This document shows, piece by piece, positions 4,827 through 15,328 of a stretch of 22,375 nt of DNA. Source of the stretch: a virus. How positions within the stretch are numbered: the first letter of the stretch is position 1; each line of letters opens with the position of its first letter. Made by a program: the position numbers and the translations under genes. The notes beneath the pieces are model-generated. The model did not search any database. It was not told where the DNA came from and saw only the letters and a list, made by a program, of their open reading frames with translations. The DNA lies in IMG/VR virus record IMGVR_UViG_3300048433_000186, positions 1 through 22,375 of that record; one strand, written 5' to 3'.

Positions 4827-7388
4827 ATGGCGAAGTTTACTAAAAAAATATCCAAGTTAATAGGAGGCCAAACTCCTGATTTCGTACTTGCAGATCATCC
4901 TAAATTTGTAGAGTTTTTAAGATCATACTACACATTTATGGAATCAGCAGAGTTGTTGGTAACAAGTGTACAGACAACTGAAGGTATTTTATTAGAAACA
5001 GAAACAAACCAAAATAACGAATTACTTTTAGAAGGTACAAAATTATCAACTGACGGTCAAACACAAATTGACGAAAATGATAAAGTATTATTAGAAAGTT
5101 CTGTATATGGTAAATTTACAGTAGGCGAAACTATTACAGGTTCTACATCTGGTGCAACGGCAACTATATTAGCTGAAGACTTAGATAATGGTAGACTTTT
5201 TATTTCAGCACAAGATAAATTTAAAGACGGTGAAACTATAACAGGTAATTCATCAGCTGCTTCTGCTACGTTAAATGATTACAGACCAAATCCAGTTCAA
5301 AATATCCAAGACTTAGTAAACTTTAGAGATCCAGATAAAGTTATATCTAACTTCTTAACAAAATTTAGAAATGAGTTCTTAAATACTTTACCTGAAACTT
5401 TAGATAATAATGTAGATAAAAGAAAACTAATTAAAAATATCAAATCAGTTTACAGAGCAAAAGGTACTGCTAGAGGACATGAATTATTTTTTAAACTATT
5501 ATTTAATTTAGGATCAGAAACAATTTATCCTAGAGAACAAATGTTAAAAACTTCAGACGGTAAGTTTGATACTAAAAAAATTATAAGAGCGATTGGTACT
5601 GAGGGCGAAACTTTAAAATTAGTTGGTCGTACAGTTACAGGTCAAACATCTCAGGCAACTGCTATAATTGAAAACGTATTTAAATTTCAAATAGGTGCAA
5701 ATACAATATCTGAATTTATTTTAAATGATGATAGTATTTCTGGTAGTTTTGCAATAGGAGAAGAAATTAGAGGTACTGAAAATGATGATATTGATACTTT
5801 TATCAAAGCTAACATAACAGGTATTCCAACTTCACCAACAATTTCAAATGACGGTGCGTTACATTCTCCACAAGAATCAATTGCTGTAATAGGTGGCGGT
5901 CAAGGTGCAATCATGCAAGTTGAAGCTGTTGGTTCTGGTGGTATAACAGATTTCATTATTGATAACGCAGGTACAGGTTATTCAATAGGTGATGATTTAG
6001 TTTTTAATAATACAGATACAGGTGGTGGTTCTGCTGTTGCAAAAGTTTCAGTTGTCAACGGTGGTTTTACACAAGAAGAATCCACATCAACTGTTGACGA
6101 TCATATAGTTTTAGAAGATGAAACCGTAAGAGGTGATATGTACACAGGTAATAAAGTTGTACAAGAAAACGGCAACGGTGATATTACAGATATAAGAATT
6201 ATTAATAGTGGTAGTGGTTACAGTTCATTACCAACAATTGCAGTTACAGGTGGATCAAATGCAAGTGTATTTTGTTTTGGTGATGAAATTGGTAAAGTAC
6301 AGGCAATTAAAGTAATTGAAACTGGTGCTGAATATCAAAATTCTCCTTCGCCACCTACAGTATCTATGAGAACACACATTGTTTTAGGAAATGTATCAGG
6401 TGGTTTTTTAGCAAACGAAACTGTAACTTCGGTTGATAGTGCAAGTTCAACTATTACAGCTACAGTTGCAAGTTTTAATGGCAGTACAAATGTTTTAACT
6501 TTATCAAGTGCTACAGGTACTTTTGATGAAGATAGAGAATTAACTTCAAGTGGCGGTGGTACTGGTATAATTAAAAAAGTAGATTCTGCTACAGCGACAA
6601 CTACAGTTGCTAGTGTTATTGATACAGACGGTACATATATTAATCAGGATGGTTTTATTTCAGAAACTACAATGAAAGTACAAGACAGTTTATATTACCA
6701 AGATTTTTCATACGTTATCAAAGTTGGTCGTACAATTAATGACTGGAGAGATTCATTTAAAAAGACAATGCATACAGGTGGTTTTTACTTTACAGGTCTT
6801 GTAAACATATCAACACAGGTAGACGCACAAATTCAAAGTATAACAGGTTTAAATTCTGGTGCTACTGGTACACCAATCAAAGATGTATTGAATACACTAT
6901 ACTCTAAACTTTTAGGTAGAAGATTAGGAACAACAGACGGTGGCACATCATTAGCTTCAAATCCAGAATTAGCAATAGATGTAGAAGCAGGCGATAGTGT
7001 TATCGCTTCATTAGGTGCAAATGAGAGAGATGTAACTTTATCACGTCACATGATAATTCGACAACAATCAAAAGCATTATCTACACATAGAGAAAATACA
7101 ACTAAATTTGGTCTTGCAGTTGCAGGTCCGAGAATGAAATCAATAGATAAGTACGTTTTAGGTCTTAACATGGGTAGTCAAGTTAGATTAGATCAGATAC
7201 AAGCAATTCGTATGGAAAGTCTTAAAAATACTTCACTATATAATATAGTACCAACTTTTGATGATTTTAACACAGATATAAAAATTAACTTTGCAATATC
7301 AACTGAAATTGGTGAGATAGATAGTAACTCATTTGATGAAACAAATATTACATTTGACCAGTCGAATTTGAAATTTGATGTCGCATAG
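4827..7388 (+). CDS. 7: Large baseplate wedge protein, gp7 position
   Basis: This 853-residue protein lies between gp6 and gp8, where T4 has gp7 (1032 aa). Conserved parts are the N-terminus (TPDFVLADHPKFVEFLRSYY, residues 16-35), a helical block at about 164-240 (VNFRDPDKVISNFL, then YRAKGTARGHELFFKLLF), and YYQDFSYVIK ... FKKTMHTGGFYFTG at about 623-657. The middle (about 95-610) is beta-rich and repetitive, with GETITGSTSGATAT-type units and GTGYSIGDD / GSGYSSLPT units. The identification with gp7 rests on position and on the pattern in marine T4-like phages rather than on clear similarity to T4 gp7. It could instead be described as a wedge-associated structural protein. Confidence 0.75.
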   Translation: MAKFTKKISKLIGGQTPDFVLADHPKFVEFLRSYYTFMESAELLVTSVQTTEGILLETETNQNNELLLEGTKLSTDGQTQIDENDKVLLESSVYGKFTVGETITGSTSGATATILAEDLDNGRLFISAQDKFKDGETITGNSSAASATLNDYRPNPVQNIQDLVNFRDPDKVISNFLTKFRNEFLNTLPETLDNNVDKRKLIKNIKSVYRAKGTARGHELFFKLLFNLGSETIYPREQMLKTSDGKFDTKKIIRAIGTEGETLKLVGRTVTGQTSQATAIIENVFKFQIGANTISEFILNDDSISGSFAIGEEIRGTENDDIDTFIKANITGIPTSPTISNDGALHSPQESIAVIGGGQGAIMQVEAVGSGGITDFIIDNAGTGYSIGDDLVFNNTDTGGGSAVAKVSVVNGGFTQEESTSTVDDHIVLEDETVRGDMYTGNKVVQENGNGDITDIRIINSGSGYSSLPTIAVTGGSNASVFCFGDEIGKVQAIKVIETGAEYQNSPSPPTVSMRTHIVLGNVSGGFLANETVTSVDSASSTITATVASFNGSTNVLTLSSATGTFDEDRELTSSGGGTGIIKKVDSATATTTVASVIDTDGTYINQDGFISETTMKVQDSLYYQDFSYVIKVGRTINDWRDSFKKTMHTGGFYFTGLVNISTQVDAQIQSITGLNSGATGTPIKDVLNTLYSKLLGRRLGTTDGGTSLASNPELAIDVEAGDSVIASLGANERDVTLSRHMIIRQQSKALSTHRENTTKFGLAVAGPRMKSIDKYVLGLNMGSQVRLDQIQAIRMESLKNTSLYNIVPTFDDFNTDIKINFAISTEIGEIDSNSFDETNITFDQSNLKFDVA

Positions 7389-7391
7389 TTG

Positions 7392-7399
7392 TATAAATA
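7392..7399 (+). promoter_or_regulatory. T4-type late promoter box (TATAAATA)
   Basis: The box begins 4 bases after the stop of the preceding gene. The predicted start point near 7405 gives a short leader containing AGGA before the ATG at 7422. It starts a new transcription unit within the baseplate cluster. Confidence 0.85.
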
Positions 7400-7421
7400 G
7401 TATTAGGAAAAAATAAAAGAT

Positions 7422-7712
7422 ATGGCAAAACAAACTATAGGTATCGGATCAACAGCTAATGACGGAAACGGAGATCCAATCAGAACCGGTGGTGATAAGA
7501 TTAATGATAATTTTAATGAGTTGTACGCTTTTTTAGGTGGCAATACTCTACCATCAACAATTAAAATAGATTTCAGAACACCAGCAAATACAGGTCAAGC
7601 TGGCGACGGAGTAGGTCTAATAACACATGACAATACACATCTTTACATTTGTACAGGACCATACGATGGCTCTACTATAATTTGGAAAAGAGTAAGTTTA
7701 GGTTCATATTAA
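7422..7712 (+). CDS. Short virion or fibre-associated protein, 96 aa
   Basis: The N-terminus holds STANDGNGDPIRTGGDKIND followed by NFNELY, a pattern very common in phage tail fibre and virion proteins (T-x-NDGTGDPLRTAF-KIN-NF-ELY). The C-terminal half has a THLYICTG segment and a TIIWKRVSLG end, like the short LYVCTA ... WKRVAL elements that decorate structural proteins. It sits between the gp7-position gene and gp8, with its own late promoter in front and another behind it. It is probably a small virion component attached to the baseplate. Confidence 0.8.
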   Translation: MAKQTIGIGSTANDGNGDPIRTGGDKINDNFNELYAFLGGNTLPSTIKIDFRTPANTGQAGDGVGLITHDNTHLYICTGPYDGSTIIWKRVSLGSY

Positions 7713-7715
7713 CGT

Positions 7716-7723
7716 TATAAATA
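7716..7723 (+). promoter_or_regulatory. T4-type late promoter box (TATAAATA)
   Basis: The box lies 4 bases after the stop of the 96-aa gene. The predicted start point near 7729 is followed by AAAGGA and the gp8 ATG at 7742. Confidence 0.85.
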
Positions 7724-7741
7724 TAGTTAAAGGAATAACAA

Positions 7742-9208
7742 ATGGCAGCGATTATAACAAACAAATTTAGAATCCACAACTCAGAACAGTTTGTGGAATC
7801 ATTTTCAGAGGCAGCCGCTAGTGTATATTATCTAGCAATGGGCAGACCTCAAGCTTTTGGTACAAAAACCAGAGGTGACAGTAGAACAAATAATGAGGGT
7901 ACTGATACAGCACCTTTAACACCAGTAGATTCAATATCAGACGAGTTTTATTATTTTGATGATTTCTTAGCTGCAAAGAAAGTTCAAACAACAGACGTAT
8001 CTTTTGTTATTCAAAGAAGAAACTGGACAACTGGTACAGTTTACGATTATTACAGACACGATTACGGAAATAGAATTACAGGTGGTACTACAACACAATC
8101 AGCAAATAGTGGTGCAACTACTTTATATGATAGTGCTTTCTATGTTATAAACAGTTCTTTTCAAGTTTACAAATGTTTAGATAATAATGGTAATGCAAAT
8201 TCAACTGTAGAACCAACAGGAACAAATTCAACTATCTACTCATTAGGAGATGGTTACAAGTGGAAATATATGTACACATTAACTGCTGGTCAACAAACAA
8301 ATTTCTTATCAACAGATTTTATGGCAGTTGCAACTGACTCAACAATATCATCAGCTGCTGTTGACGGTGCAATTAACATAGTAAAAATTAAATCTGCCGG
8401 TACAGGTGGTGCAGACGGTACACATGCAAATATTAATATCAGAGGTGATGGTACAGCTGGTAAAGTTTCAGTAACAGTAAGTTCAGGTGCCATTTCAGCA
8501 GTAACAGTTACAGCAAAAGGTTCAGGTTATACTTTTGGTTATATTAGACTTGCAGACATAGTAGCTGCAGGTGCGACAAACTTGACAGGTGCTGAATTAG
8601 ATTGTATCATAGAACCAAAAGGCGGACACGGTTTTAATGCAGTAGAAGAATTAGGTGGTTTTTTTGTAATGTTAAACACTAACTTTGAAGGATCAGAAAC
8701 TTCAAACTCTGGCGACTTTACAGTAGCAAACGATTTTAGAAGAGTTGCATTAGTTAGAGATCCAAAATCAGGTGGTTCAGCTGCTACAGCAAACACTTTA
8801 AGAGGAATGAAAGTAGTTAGATTTGCGGCTTCTCCAACTCCAGGCACATTTGTAATTGATGAAGAAATAAATCAAGCAACAACAGGTGCAGTAGGTAAAG
8901 TTGTAGAATGGGATCCGACAAACAGACTTTTATATTATGTACAAACAAGATACAATGACGAAGGTTTAGATACTAACGGTAACTTAACAGCTTTTTCTGG
9001 TGCAAATGTAATATCAGGTATTAACTCATCTGCTACAGGTACACCTTCAACATCAACTGAAACAGTAGATAATGTTTCTTTAACATCTGGTTATGCGTCT
9101 TCAGAATTAGACGCTGACGTTGGAGATGTTATGTATGTTGAAAATAGAGCACCTATTACAAGAGCTTCAGATCAAACTGAAAATGTTAAATTAATAATTG
9201 AATTTTAG
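7742..9208 (+). CDS. 8: Baseplate wedge subunit gp8
   Basis: The N-terminus (NKFRIHNSEQFVESF, then YYLAMGRPQAF) is the one typical of gp8 proteins of marine T4-like phages. Around residue 170 is DGYKWKYMYTLT. The protein ends with NRAPITRASDQTENVKLI, the typical gp8 C-terminus. At 488 residues it is longer than T4 gp8 (334); the extra length includes a Gly/Thr-rich insertion at about 205-275 with a GSGYTFGYIRL unit. A VIDEEINQATTGAVGKVVEW unit of the same repeat type as in the upstream protein lies at about 373-392. gp8 is a wedge subunit bound to gp7 and gp10. Confidence 0.9.
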   Translation: MAAIITNKFRIHNSEQFVESFSEAAASVYYLAMGRPQAFGTKTRGDSRTNNEGTDTAPLTPVDSISDEFYYFDDFLAAKKVQTTDVSFVIQRRNWTTGTVYDYYRHDYGNRITGGTTTQSANSGATTLYDSAFYVINSSFQVYKCLDNNGNANSTVEPTGTNSTIYSLGDGYKWKYMYTLTAGQQTNFLSTDFMAVATDSTISSAAVDGAINIVKIKSAGTGGADGTHANINIRGDGTAGKVSVTVSSGAISAVTVTAKGSGYTFGYIRLADIVAAGATNLTGAELDCIIEPKGGHGFNAVEELGGFFVMLNTNFEGSETSNSGDFTVANDFRRVALVRDPKSGGSAATANTLRGMKVVRFAASPTPGTFVIDEEINQATTGAVGKVVEWDPTNRLLYYVQTRYNDEGLDTNGNLTAFSGANVISGINSSATGTPSTSTETVDNVSLTSGYASSELDADVGDVMYVENRAPITRASDQTENVKLIIEF

Positions 9209-9219
9209 AGGAAAGATAA

Positions 9220-12200
9220 ATGCCAAGTCCAACAGACTTTAATCTTTCGCCTTATTTTGATGATTTCTCGGAAACTAAAAAGTTTCACCGAGTTTTGTTC
9301 AGACCAGCATTTGCTGTACAGGCGAGAGAATTAACACAATCACAGACTATCTTACAAAATCAGATCGAAAGAGTATCTGACCACCTTTTTGAAAAAGGTG
9401 CAATGATTATTCCTGGTGAAATAGGATATGACTTATACTACTACGCTATAAAACTTACCTCAAAGTCAGCTTCAAATGTAAGTGATTATGTTGGATCAAC
9501 TTTAACAGGTGCTACATCTGGTGTAACTGCTACAGTTATAAATGCTGTGGCAACAGACGGTACTGATCCTGATACATTATTTGTTAAGTATATAAAAACT
9601 GCTACTACAGATAATTCACAAATTAATTTTACACATGGCGAAACAATTAACTCAAATGCAGCTGGTACACCAAGCGCTGTAGTTGCTTCTTGTCATACAG
9701 GTTCAGCTGCTGAAGTACAAGAAGGTATTTACTATATTAATGGTTTTCATGTAGAAGTAAATAATCAAACTTTAATATTAGACAAGTATACAAACACACC
9801 ATCATACAGAGTAGGTTTAACTGTAACAGAAAGTTTTGAAACCTCAAATGATGACACAAGTTTAAATGACAATGCAGCTGGTTCATCAAACGTAAATGCT
9901 CCAGGTGCTCACAGATTTAAAATCCTATTAACATTAGCTAAGAAAACAATATCATCAACCGAAGATTCAAACTTCTACGAGTTAATGAGATTGAATAATG
10001 GTAACTTACAAAATAAAGTAAGAACAACTGAATATGCAGTATTAGAAGATACTTTAGCTCGTAGAACATTTGACGAATCAGGTGATTATACAGTAAGCAG
10101 ATTTGATATCGATATTAGAGAACATTTAATATCAGGTACTAACAGAGGTATATTTACTTCAAGTAATGGTGGTTTAGAAAGTAAACTTGCCATAGGTCTT
10201 TCTCCTGGTAAAGCATATGTAAAAGGTTATGAAATAGAAAAAATTGCTACAACTTTTGTAGATGTAGATAAAGCTAGAGATTTTGAAACACAACAAAACT
10301 TTGGTACTAGATTTGATATAGGTAACTTTGTAAATGTAACAAATGTATTTAATACACCAGATATTACATTTGACGCTTCTAGTAGTACAGAGGCATTTAA
10401 AAAAGTAAGTTTACACTCTAAAGCTACATCTGCTAGAGGTACTATAGGTTCAGGTTCAGGCACAGCTTCTTTAGATGAAATTGGTCGTGCAAAAACTAGA
10501 GGTTTTGAATATAGTTCAGGTATAGCATCCAACTTTACATTTTCAAGTTCATCATTAACAAGTGCTATTTACAAACATTATCTTTTTGATATTACAATGT
10601 TTACACATGTTAACTCAGTTAAAGGTACAGCATTTACAACTGGAGAAACAATAACAGGTTCAACTTCAGCTGCAACTGCTACAGTAGAATCAATTTCTGC
10701 TGAAACAAGTAAAACAATTTCAGCAATTTCAAATACTGATAATCCTGGTATAACATCAACAGTATCATCAACAGCACATGGTTTAGAAGAAGGTCAACAA
10801 ATTACAGTAGCAAGTGCTGGATGGAATGTAGACTCATCATCTATTAATGATAATACAATATTTACAGTTAGAAATCCTAGTGCAAATGCTTTTGATTTAT
10901 TTGACGCAGACGGAACATCAGCAGTAAACGTAACATCATATTCTTCAGGTGGTACAATAAAACATGCTGTAGTAGTTTTATCAAACGTAAGAGGTGAGTT
11001 TGTCGCAGGTGAAACAATCACAGGCGGTACTTCTTCAGGTACAGACGTTATTCAATCAAACGTAGTAGGATTTAAAGCAGTTAGATCCTTTGATATGTCA
11101 AACGCTAAACAAATTTCAATGGCAGGTTCTCCGACATATACTGCCGATACATCACTTGCAACAGCAACAGGTGAAGTAACAACTATAACAGGTTCTTTAG
11201 ACATAGCTGCAACTGCCAATTCACAAGTAACTGGTTCTGGTACAAGATTTACAACAGAATTAGAAATTGGTGACTCAATTACATTTACTAATAATAATGG
11301 TACATCTGAAACTCATATTGTTGAGGCAATTGTTTCTGATACACAAATAACATTAGAAAGTACACCAGCAGCTGCTTCTACAAAAACTATTGCAACTAGA
11401 AACAGATCAAAATTACAATCACCAGAAAAAAATATTTCTGTATTTTCATTACCATATGAAACTATCAAAACATTAAAAACTACATCAAACGGTGGTGTTA
11501 CAGATACAAATTACAAATTTTCAAAACAATTTACATCTCAGTTATCAAACGGATCGTTACAGTTAACAGCAGGTAACAACGAAGTATTTACTGCCTTGAC
11601 AGAGGGAGATTATGTAATCTCAATTAAAACTTTAGGTTCTGCTTCAACTGGTGCAGCTGGTGATGTTTTAAGTATTACAGGTAATAATGCAAATGGTTCA
11701 GCAATCTTTAGTAGATCAGGAAGTCCAACAGGTAAAATTTTAACATTAAACTTTGGTACTGCTTATGCAGACGCAACATTAAAAGTTGTTGCTACTATTA
11801 GTAAATCTATCGGAGATAGTAAATCAAAAGCTTTACAAGAAAATTCAACATTAGCAGTTGCAACTCAAGCTACTATTGAAAGTGGTACAATCAATTTAGG
11901 TAAGGCAGACATCTTCCAATTAAAATCAATTAAGATGGCAGCTGACTTTAGTACAAATGCACAATCAAGTGACACAGACATTACAGATAGATTTGATTTA
12001 GATAATGGTCAAAGAGATAACTTCTATGATGTTGGTAGAATAAAATTAAAAACTGGTGCATTAAATCCTACAGGTAGATTATTAATTACTTTTGACTTCT
12101 TTACACACGGTGCTGGAGATTACTTTGACGTAGACTCTTATGAGGGTGTTGTAACATATGAAAATATACCAAGTTATACATCTGTTAACTCTGGCGAAAG

Positions 12201-15200
12201 ATTTGAATTAAGAGATTCATTAGACTTTAGACCACGTGTTGCTGATGATAGTACAATTAATTCTGGTTCACAAGATAGAGATTACGATACAACTGCTGGT
12301 GCAACTGTAACAAACGTTATTAAATTTAATACAGACGTTGCAGGTGATTTTGAATATTACTTACCAAGAATAGATAAAGTATTCTTAGATAAAAACGGTA
12401 GTTTTAAAATATTAAAAGGTGCTTCAGCATTATCACCGCAAGTTCCAGGAACTTTAGATAATGCAATGCATTTATACACATTGTTTTTGCCAAGTTATAC
12501 ATTAGATACTGCTGAGATAGGTATTGAATCAGTTGATAACAAACGATATACAATGAGAGATATTGGAAGAATAGAAAAGAGAATAGAAAATACAGAATAC
12601 TATACTCAACTTTCAATGTTAGAACAAAATGCTCAATCATTACAAATACAAGACGCTGATGGTTTTGATAGATTTAAAAATGGATTTATCGTAGATAACT
12701 TTACAGGTCACGGTATCGGTGATGTAGGTAATAATGATTACAAAGCTTCAATCGATTATGCTGAAGGACAATTAAGACCATCATTCCACGAAGACGCAAT
12801 ACAACTTATTGAAAGAGATGATGACGGTTCAGCAATTGTAGCTGCAGATAGAACAGATTCAAACTATGCAAAAACAGGTGATTTAATTACTCTACCATTT
12901 ACAGAGTCAACTTTAATAGATCAACCTTATGCAAGTAAATCAATCAACGTAAACCCTTTTGGTGTATTTACATGGATTGGTTCAATAGATTTAACACCAC
13001 CAAGTGATGAATGGAAAGAAACAGAAAGAGCACCAGAATTAGTAATTAATAATCCAAACGGAAGTTGGGATAACTTAGTTAAGAATAACGGTAACTCTGG
13101 TCAATTATCTGAGTTTCCTATGTCAACTGTATGGAACGAATGGCAAGATACATGGACAGGTCGTCCAGTAGAAACCGAAAGAAGAAATTTAGGTACATAC
13201 GAAAAAAGAGGTGGTCATGGTTGGAGAGTTATTGCTAGAGAAGAAGTAACAACATCACAAAGAGTTCAACAAGCACGTACAGGTATTAGAGCTGTTGCTG
13301 TTCCTGAAACAGTTAGAACATCAATGGGTGATAAAATTATTTCAGTTGCATTTGTACCTTTCATAAGATCAAAAACTTTAACATTCTCAGCAACAAGAAT
13401 GAAACCAAACACAAGAGTTTACGCTTACTTTGATAACATCTTAATAACTTCATATGTAACACCAACTGGTGGTTCTTTAGGTGGTAATTTAATTACAGAT
13501 ACTAACGGTGCCATATCAGGTACATTTACAATACCTGATCCTAAAAATAATGCAAATCCAAGATGGAGAACAGGTAAGAGATTATTCAGATTAACAAGTT
13601 CAGCTTCAAATAGTCAAACTAATTCAGACGTTGATACAGCTGCTAATGCAGAATACACTGCTTCAGGTACAATTAATACAGTACAAGAAACAATAGTATC
13701 AAGTAGAGAATTTAAAGTTGAAATGAGAAGTGTAACAGATACACAAACGATCAATAGAACATCTACAAGAACGGAAGAAAGACAAGTAGGTTACCATGAC
13801 CCACTAGCACAAACTTTCTTAATAGATGACGCTGGTGGCGTATTCTTATCAAGTGTTGATTTACACTTTAGTTCAAAAGACTCTGCTATACCAGTTACAG
13901 TACAAATTAGAGATGTTGTAAATGGTTATCCTGGACAAAAGATATTACCTTTCTCAGAGGTAACTTTAAATCCAAGTTCAGTAAATACAAGTTCAGATTC
14001 TTCATCAGCAACGACATTTAATTTCCCAAGTCCTGTTTACATACAAGAAAATGTTGAGTATTGTTTTGTAATTATGTCAAACTGTCAAAACTACAATGCT
14101 TATGTGGCAAGAATGGGTGAAACAAACTTATTATCAGATAGATCAATTTCATCACAACCATATGCAGGTGTTATGTTTAAATCACAAAACGGTACAACTT
14201 GGTCTGCTGAACAAAACGAAGATATTAAATTTAAATTAAAAAGATGTGAGTTTGAAAATGTTACAGGTACAGTTACGTTGGTTAATGATACTCTACCAAG
14301 TAGAACACTAAAAACAAATCCATTAAGAACAACAAGTGGATCTGCTGTAATCAGAGTATTTCATCCAAATCATGGTATGCATACAACATCAAACAACGTT
14401 ACTATTTCTGGAATGCCTTCAGGTACAACACACAATATACCGGCAGCTGAAATTAATAAAACTCATACATCAATTTCAAATATTACTTTAGACAGTTACG
14501 ATATAACTGTATCTACAAATGCTAATACTACTGGCGATATGGGTAGTGCAGCTATTATTGCAACACAAAACAGACATTATGATGTATTAAACTTATCAGG
14601 TGTTCAAACAATGCAAGTGCCAGGTACAACAATTAACCATTATGTAAGACCTACAAGTAGTACGTCTGTAAGTGGTAGTGAAACATCATTTGCTTTAACT
14701 AGTGGTACAAATAAAATTGCAGTTGTAGGTAATGATAATATTTCATTCACTTCTCCGAAGATGGTTGCTTCTGAAATAAATGAAACAAATGAAATTACAG
14801 GTTCATCAAAATCATTCTTTACAGTTTTAGAATTAGCTACAGCAAACACAAAATTATCACCTGTAATCGATACTCAAAGAATGAGTGCTTTTGTAATATC
14901 AAACAGATTAAATAGTCCACAAAGTGGCGATCCAGATTATGTTTCTGATATTACAAATACAGGTACATCATCAGCTGCTGTTTACTGTACAAAACCAATT
15001 ATATTAGAAAATACATCAACTGCTTTAGATGTAAGACTAACAGCTAATGTTAGAGGTTCGTCTGAAATAGAAATGTATTACAGAGTAACAGGTCCACAAG
15101 ACGAGTCAAGTGTAAAAGATTTATCTTGGATACCATTTAATACAAACGGTAATTCAGATGTCGCAGTTGCACCTGCTACAAATGATAGTACTTTCAATGA

Positions 15201-15327
15201 ATTAAGATATACAGCAAGTAGTATAAATGAATTTACAACTTTCCAACTTAAAATAGTTATGAAAGGAACTAACTCATCATATCCACCTATTATTAGTGAT
15301 ATGAGAGGTATAGCATTAGCGGTATAA
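9220..15327 (+). CDS. Very large DUF4815-type baseplate or virion structural protein, 2035 aa
   Basis: The N-terminus (NLSPYFDDFSETKKFHRVLF, then RPAFAVQARELTQSQTILQN and QIERVSDHLF) matches the DUF4815 family of phage structural proteins. A second conserved block (about 1290-1410) contains RTGIRAVAVPETV, VAFVPFIRSKTL and KPNTRVYAYFDN. A third, at about 1530-1680, starts QTFLIDDAGGVFLSSVDLHF and ends near IKFKLKRCEF. A beta-rich C-terminus (about 1925-2035) ends DMRGIALAV. Between them are many Gly/Thr/Ser-rich beta units, including FTTGETITGSTSAATATVES and FVAGETITGGTSSG. GAGG precedes the ATG. In marine T4-like phages this protein occupies the place of T4 gp9/gp10 and probably connects wedge to fibres; the exact counterpart is uncertain. 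Confidence 0.88.
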   Translation: MPSPTDFNLSPYFDDFSETKKFHRVLFRPAFAVQARELTQSQTILQNQIERVSDHLFEKGAMIIPGEIGYDLYYYAIKLTSKSASNVSDYVGSTLTGATSGVTATVINAVATDGTDPDTLFVKYIKTATTDNSQINFTHGETINSNAAGTPSAVVASCHTGSAAEVQEGIYYINGFHVEVNNQTLILDKYTNTPSYRVGLTVTESFETSNDDTSLNDNAAGSSNVNAPGAHRFKILLTLAKKTISSTEDSNFYELMRLNNGNLQNKVRTTEYAVLEDTLARRTFDESGDYTVSRFDIDIREHLISGTNRGIFTSSNGGLESKLAIGLSPGKAYVKGYEIEKIATTFVDVDKARDFETQQNFGTRFDIGNFVNVTNVFNTPDITFDASSSTEAFKKVSLHSKATSARGTIGSGSGTASLDEIGRAKTRGFEYSSGIASNFTFSSSSLTSAIYKHYLFDITMFTHVNSVKGTAFTTGETITGSTSAATATVESISAETSKTISAISNTDNPGITSTVSSTAHGLEEGQQITVASAGWNVDSSSINDNTIFTVRNPSANAFDLFDADGTSAVNVTSYSSGGTIKHAVVVLSNVRGEFVAGETITGGTSSGTDVIQSNVVGFKAVRSFDMSNAKQISMAGSPTYTADTSLATATGEVTTITGSLDIAATANSQVTGSGTRFTTELEIGDSITFTNNNGTSETHIVEAIVSDTQITLESTPAAASTKTIATRNRSKLQSPEKNISVFSLPYETIKTLKTTSNGGVTDTNYKFSKQFTSQLSNGSLQLTAGNNEVFTALTEGDYVISIKTLGSASTGAAGDVLSITGNNANGSAIFSRSGSPTGKILTLNFGTAYADATLKVVATISKSIGDSKSKALQENSTLAVATQATIESGTINLGKADIFQLKSIKMAADFSTNAQSSDTDITDRFDLDNGQRDNFYDVGRIKLKTGALNPTGRLLITFDFFTHGAGDYFDVDSYEGVVTYENIPSYTSVNSGERFELRDSLDFRPRVADDSTINSGSQDRDYDTTAGATVTNVIKFNTDVAGDFEYYLPRIDKVFLDKNGSFKILKGASALSPQVPGTLDNAMHLYTLFLPSYTLDTAEIGIESVDNKRYTMRDIGRIEKRIENTEYYTQLSMLEQNAQSLQIQDADGFDRFKNGFIVDNFTGHGIGDVGNNDYKASIDYAEGQLRPSFHEDAIQLIERDDDGSAIVAADRTDSNYAKTGDLITLPFTESTLIDQPYASKSINVNPFGVFTWIGSIDLTPPSDEWKETERAPELVINNPNGSWDNLVKNNGNSGQLSEFPMSTVWNEWQDTWTGRPVETERRNLGTYEKRGGHGWRVIAREEVTTSQRVQQARTGIRAVAVPETVRTSMGDKIISVAFVPFIRSKTLTFSATRMKPNTRVYAYFDNILITSYVTPTGGSLGGNLITDTNGAISGTFTIPDPKNNANPRWRTGKRLFRLTSSASNSQTNSDVDTAANAEYTASGTINTVQETIVSSREFKVEMRSVTDTQTINRTSTRTEERQVGYHDPLAQTFLIDDAGGVFLSSVDLHFSSKDSAIPVTVQIRDVVNGYPGQKILPFSEVTLNPSSVNTSSDSSSATTFNFPSPVYIQENVEYCFVIMSNCQNYNAYVARMGETNLLSDRSISSQPYAGVMFKSQNGTTWSAEQNEDIKFKLKRCEFENVTGTVTLVNDTLPSRTLKTNPLRTTSGSAVIRVFHPNHGMHTTSNNVTISGMPSGTTHNIPAAEINKTHTSISNITLDSYDITVSTNANTTGDMGSAAIIATQNRHYDVLNLSGVQTMQVPGTTINHYVRPTSSTSVSGSETSFALTSGTNKIAVVGNDNISFTSPKMVASEINETNEITGSSKSFFTVLELATANTKLSPVIDTQRMSAFVISNRLNSPQSGDPDYVSDITNTGTSSAAVYCTKPIILENTSTALDVRLTANVRGSSEIEMYYRVTGPQDESSVKDLSWIPFNTNGNSDVAVAPATNDSTFNELRYTASSINEFTTFQLKIVMKGTNSSYPPIISDMRGIALAV

Positions 15328-15328
15328 T

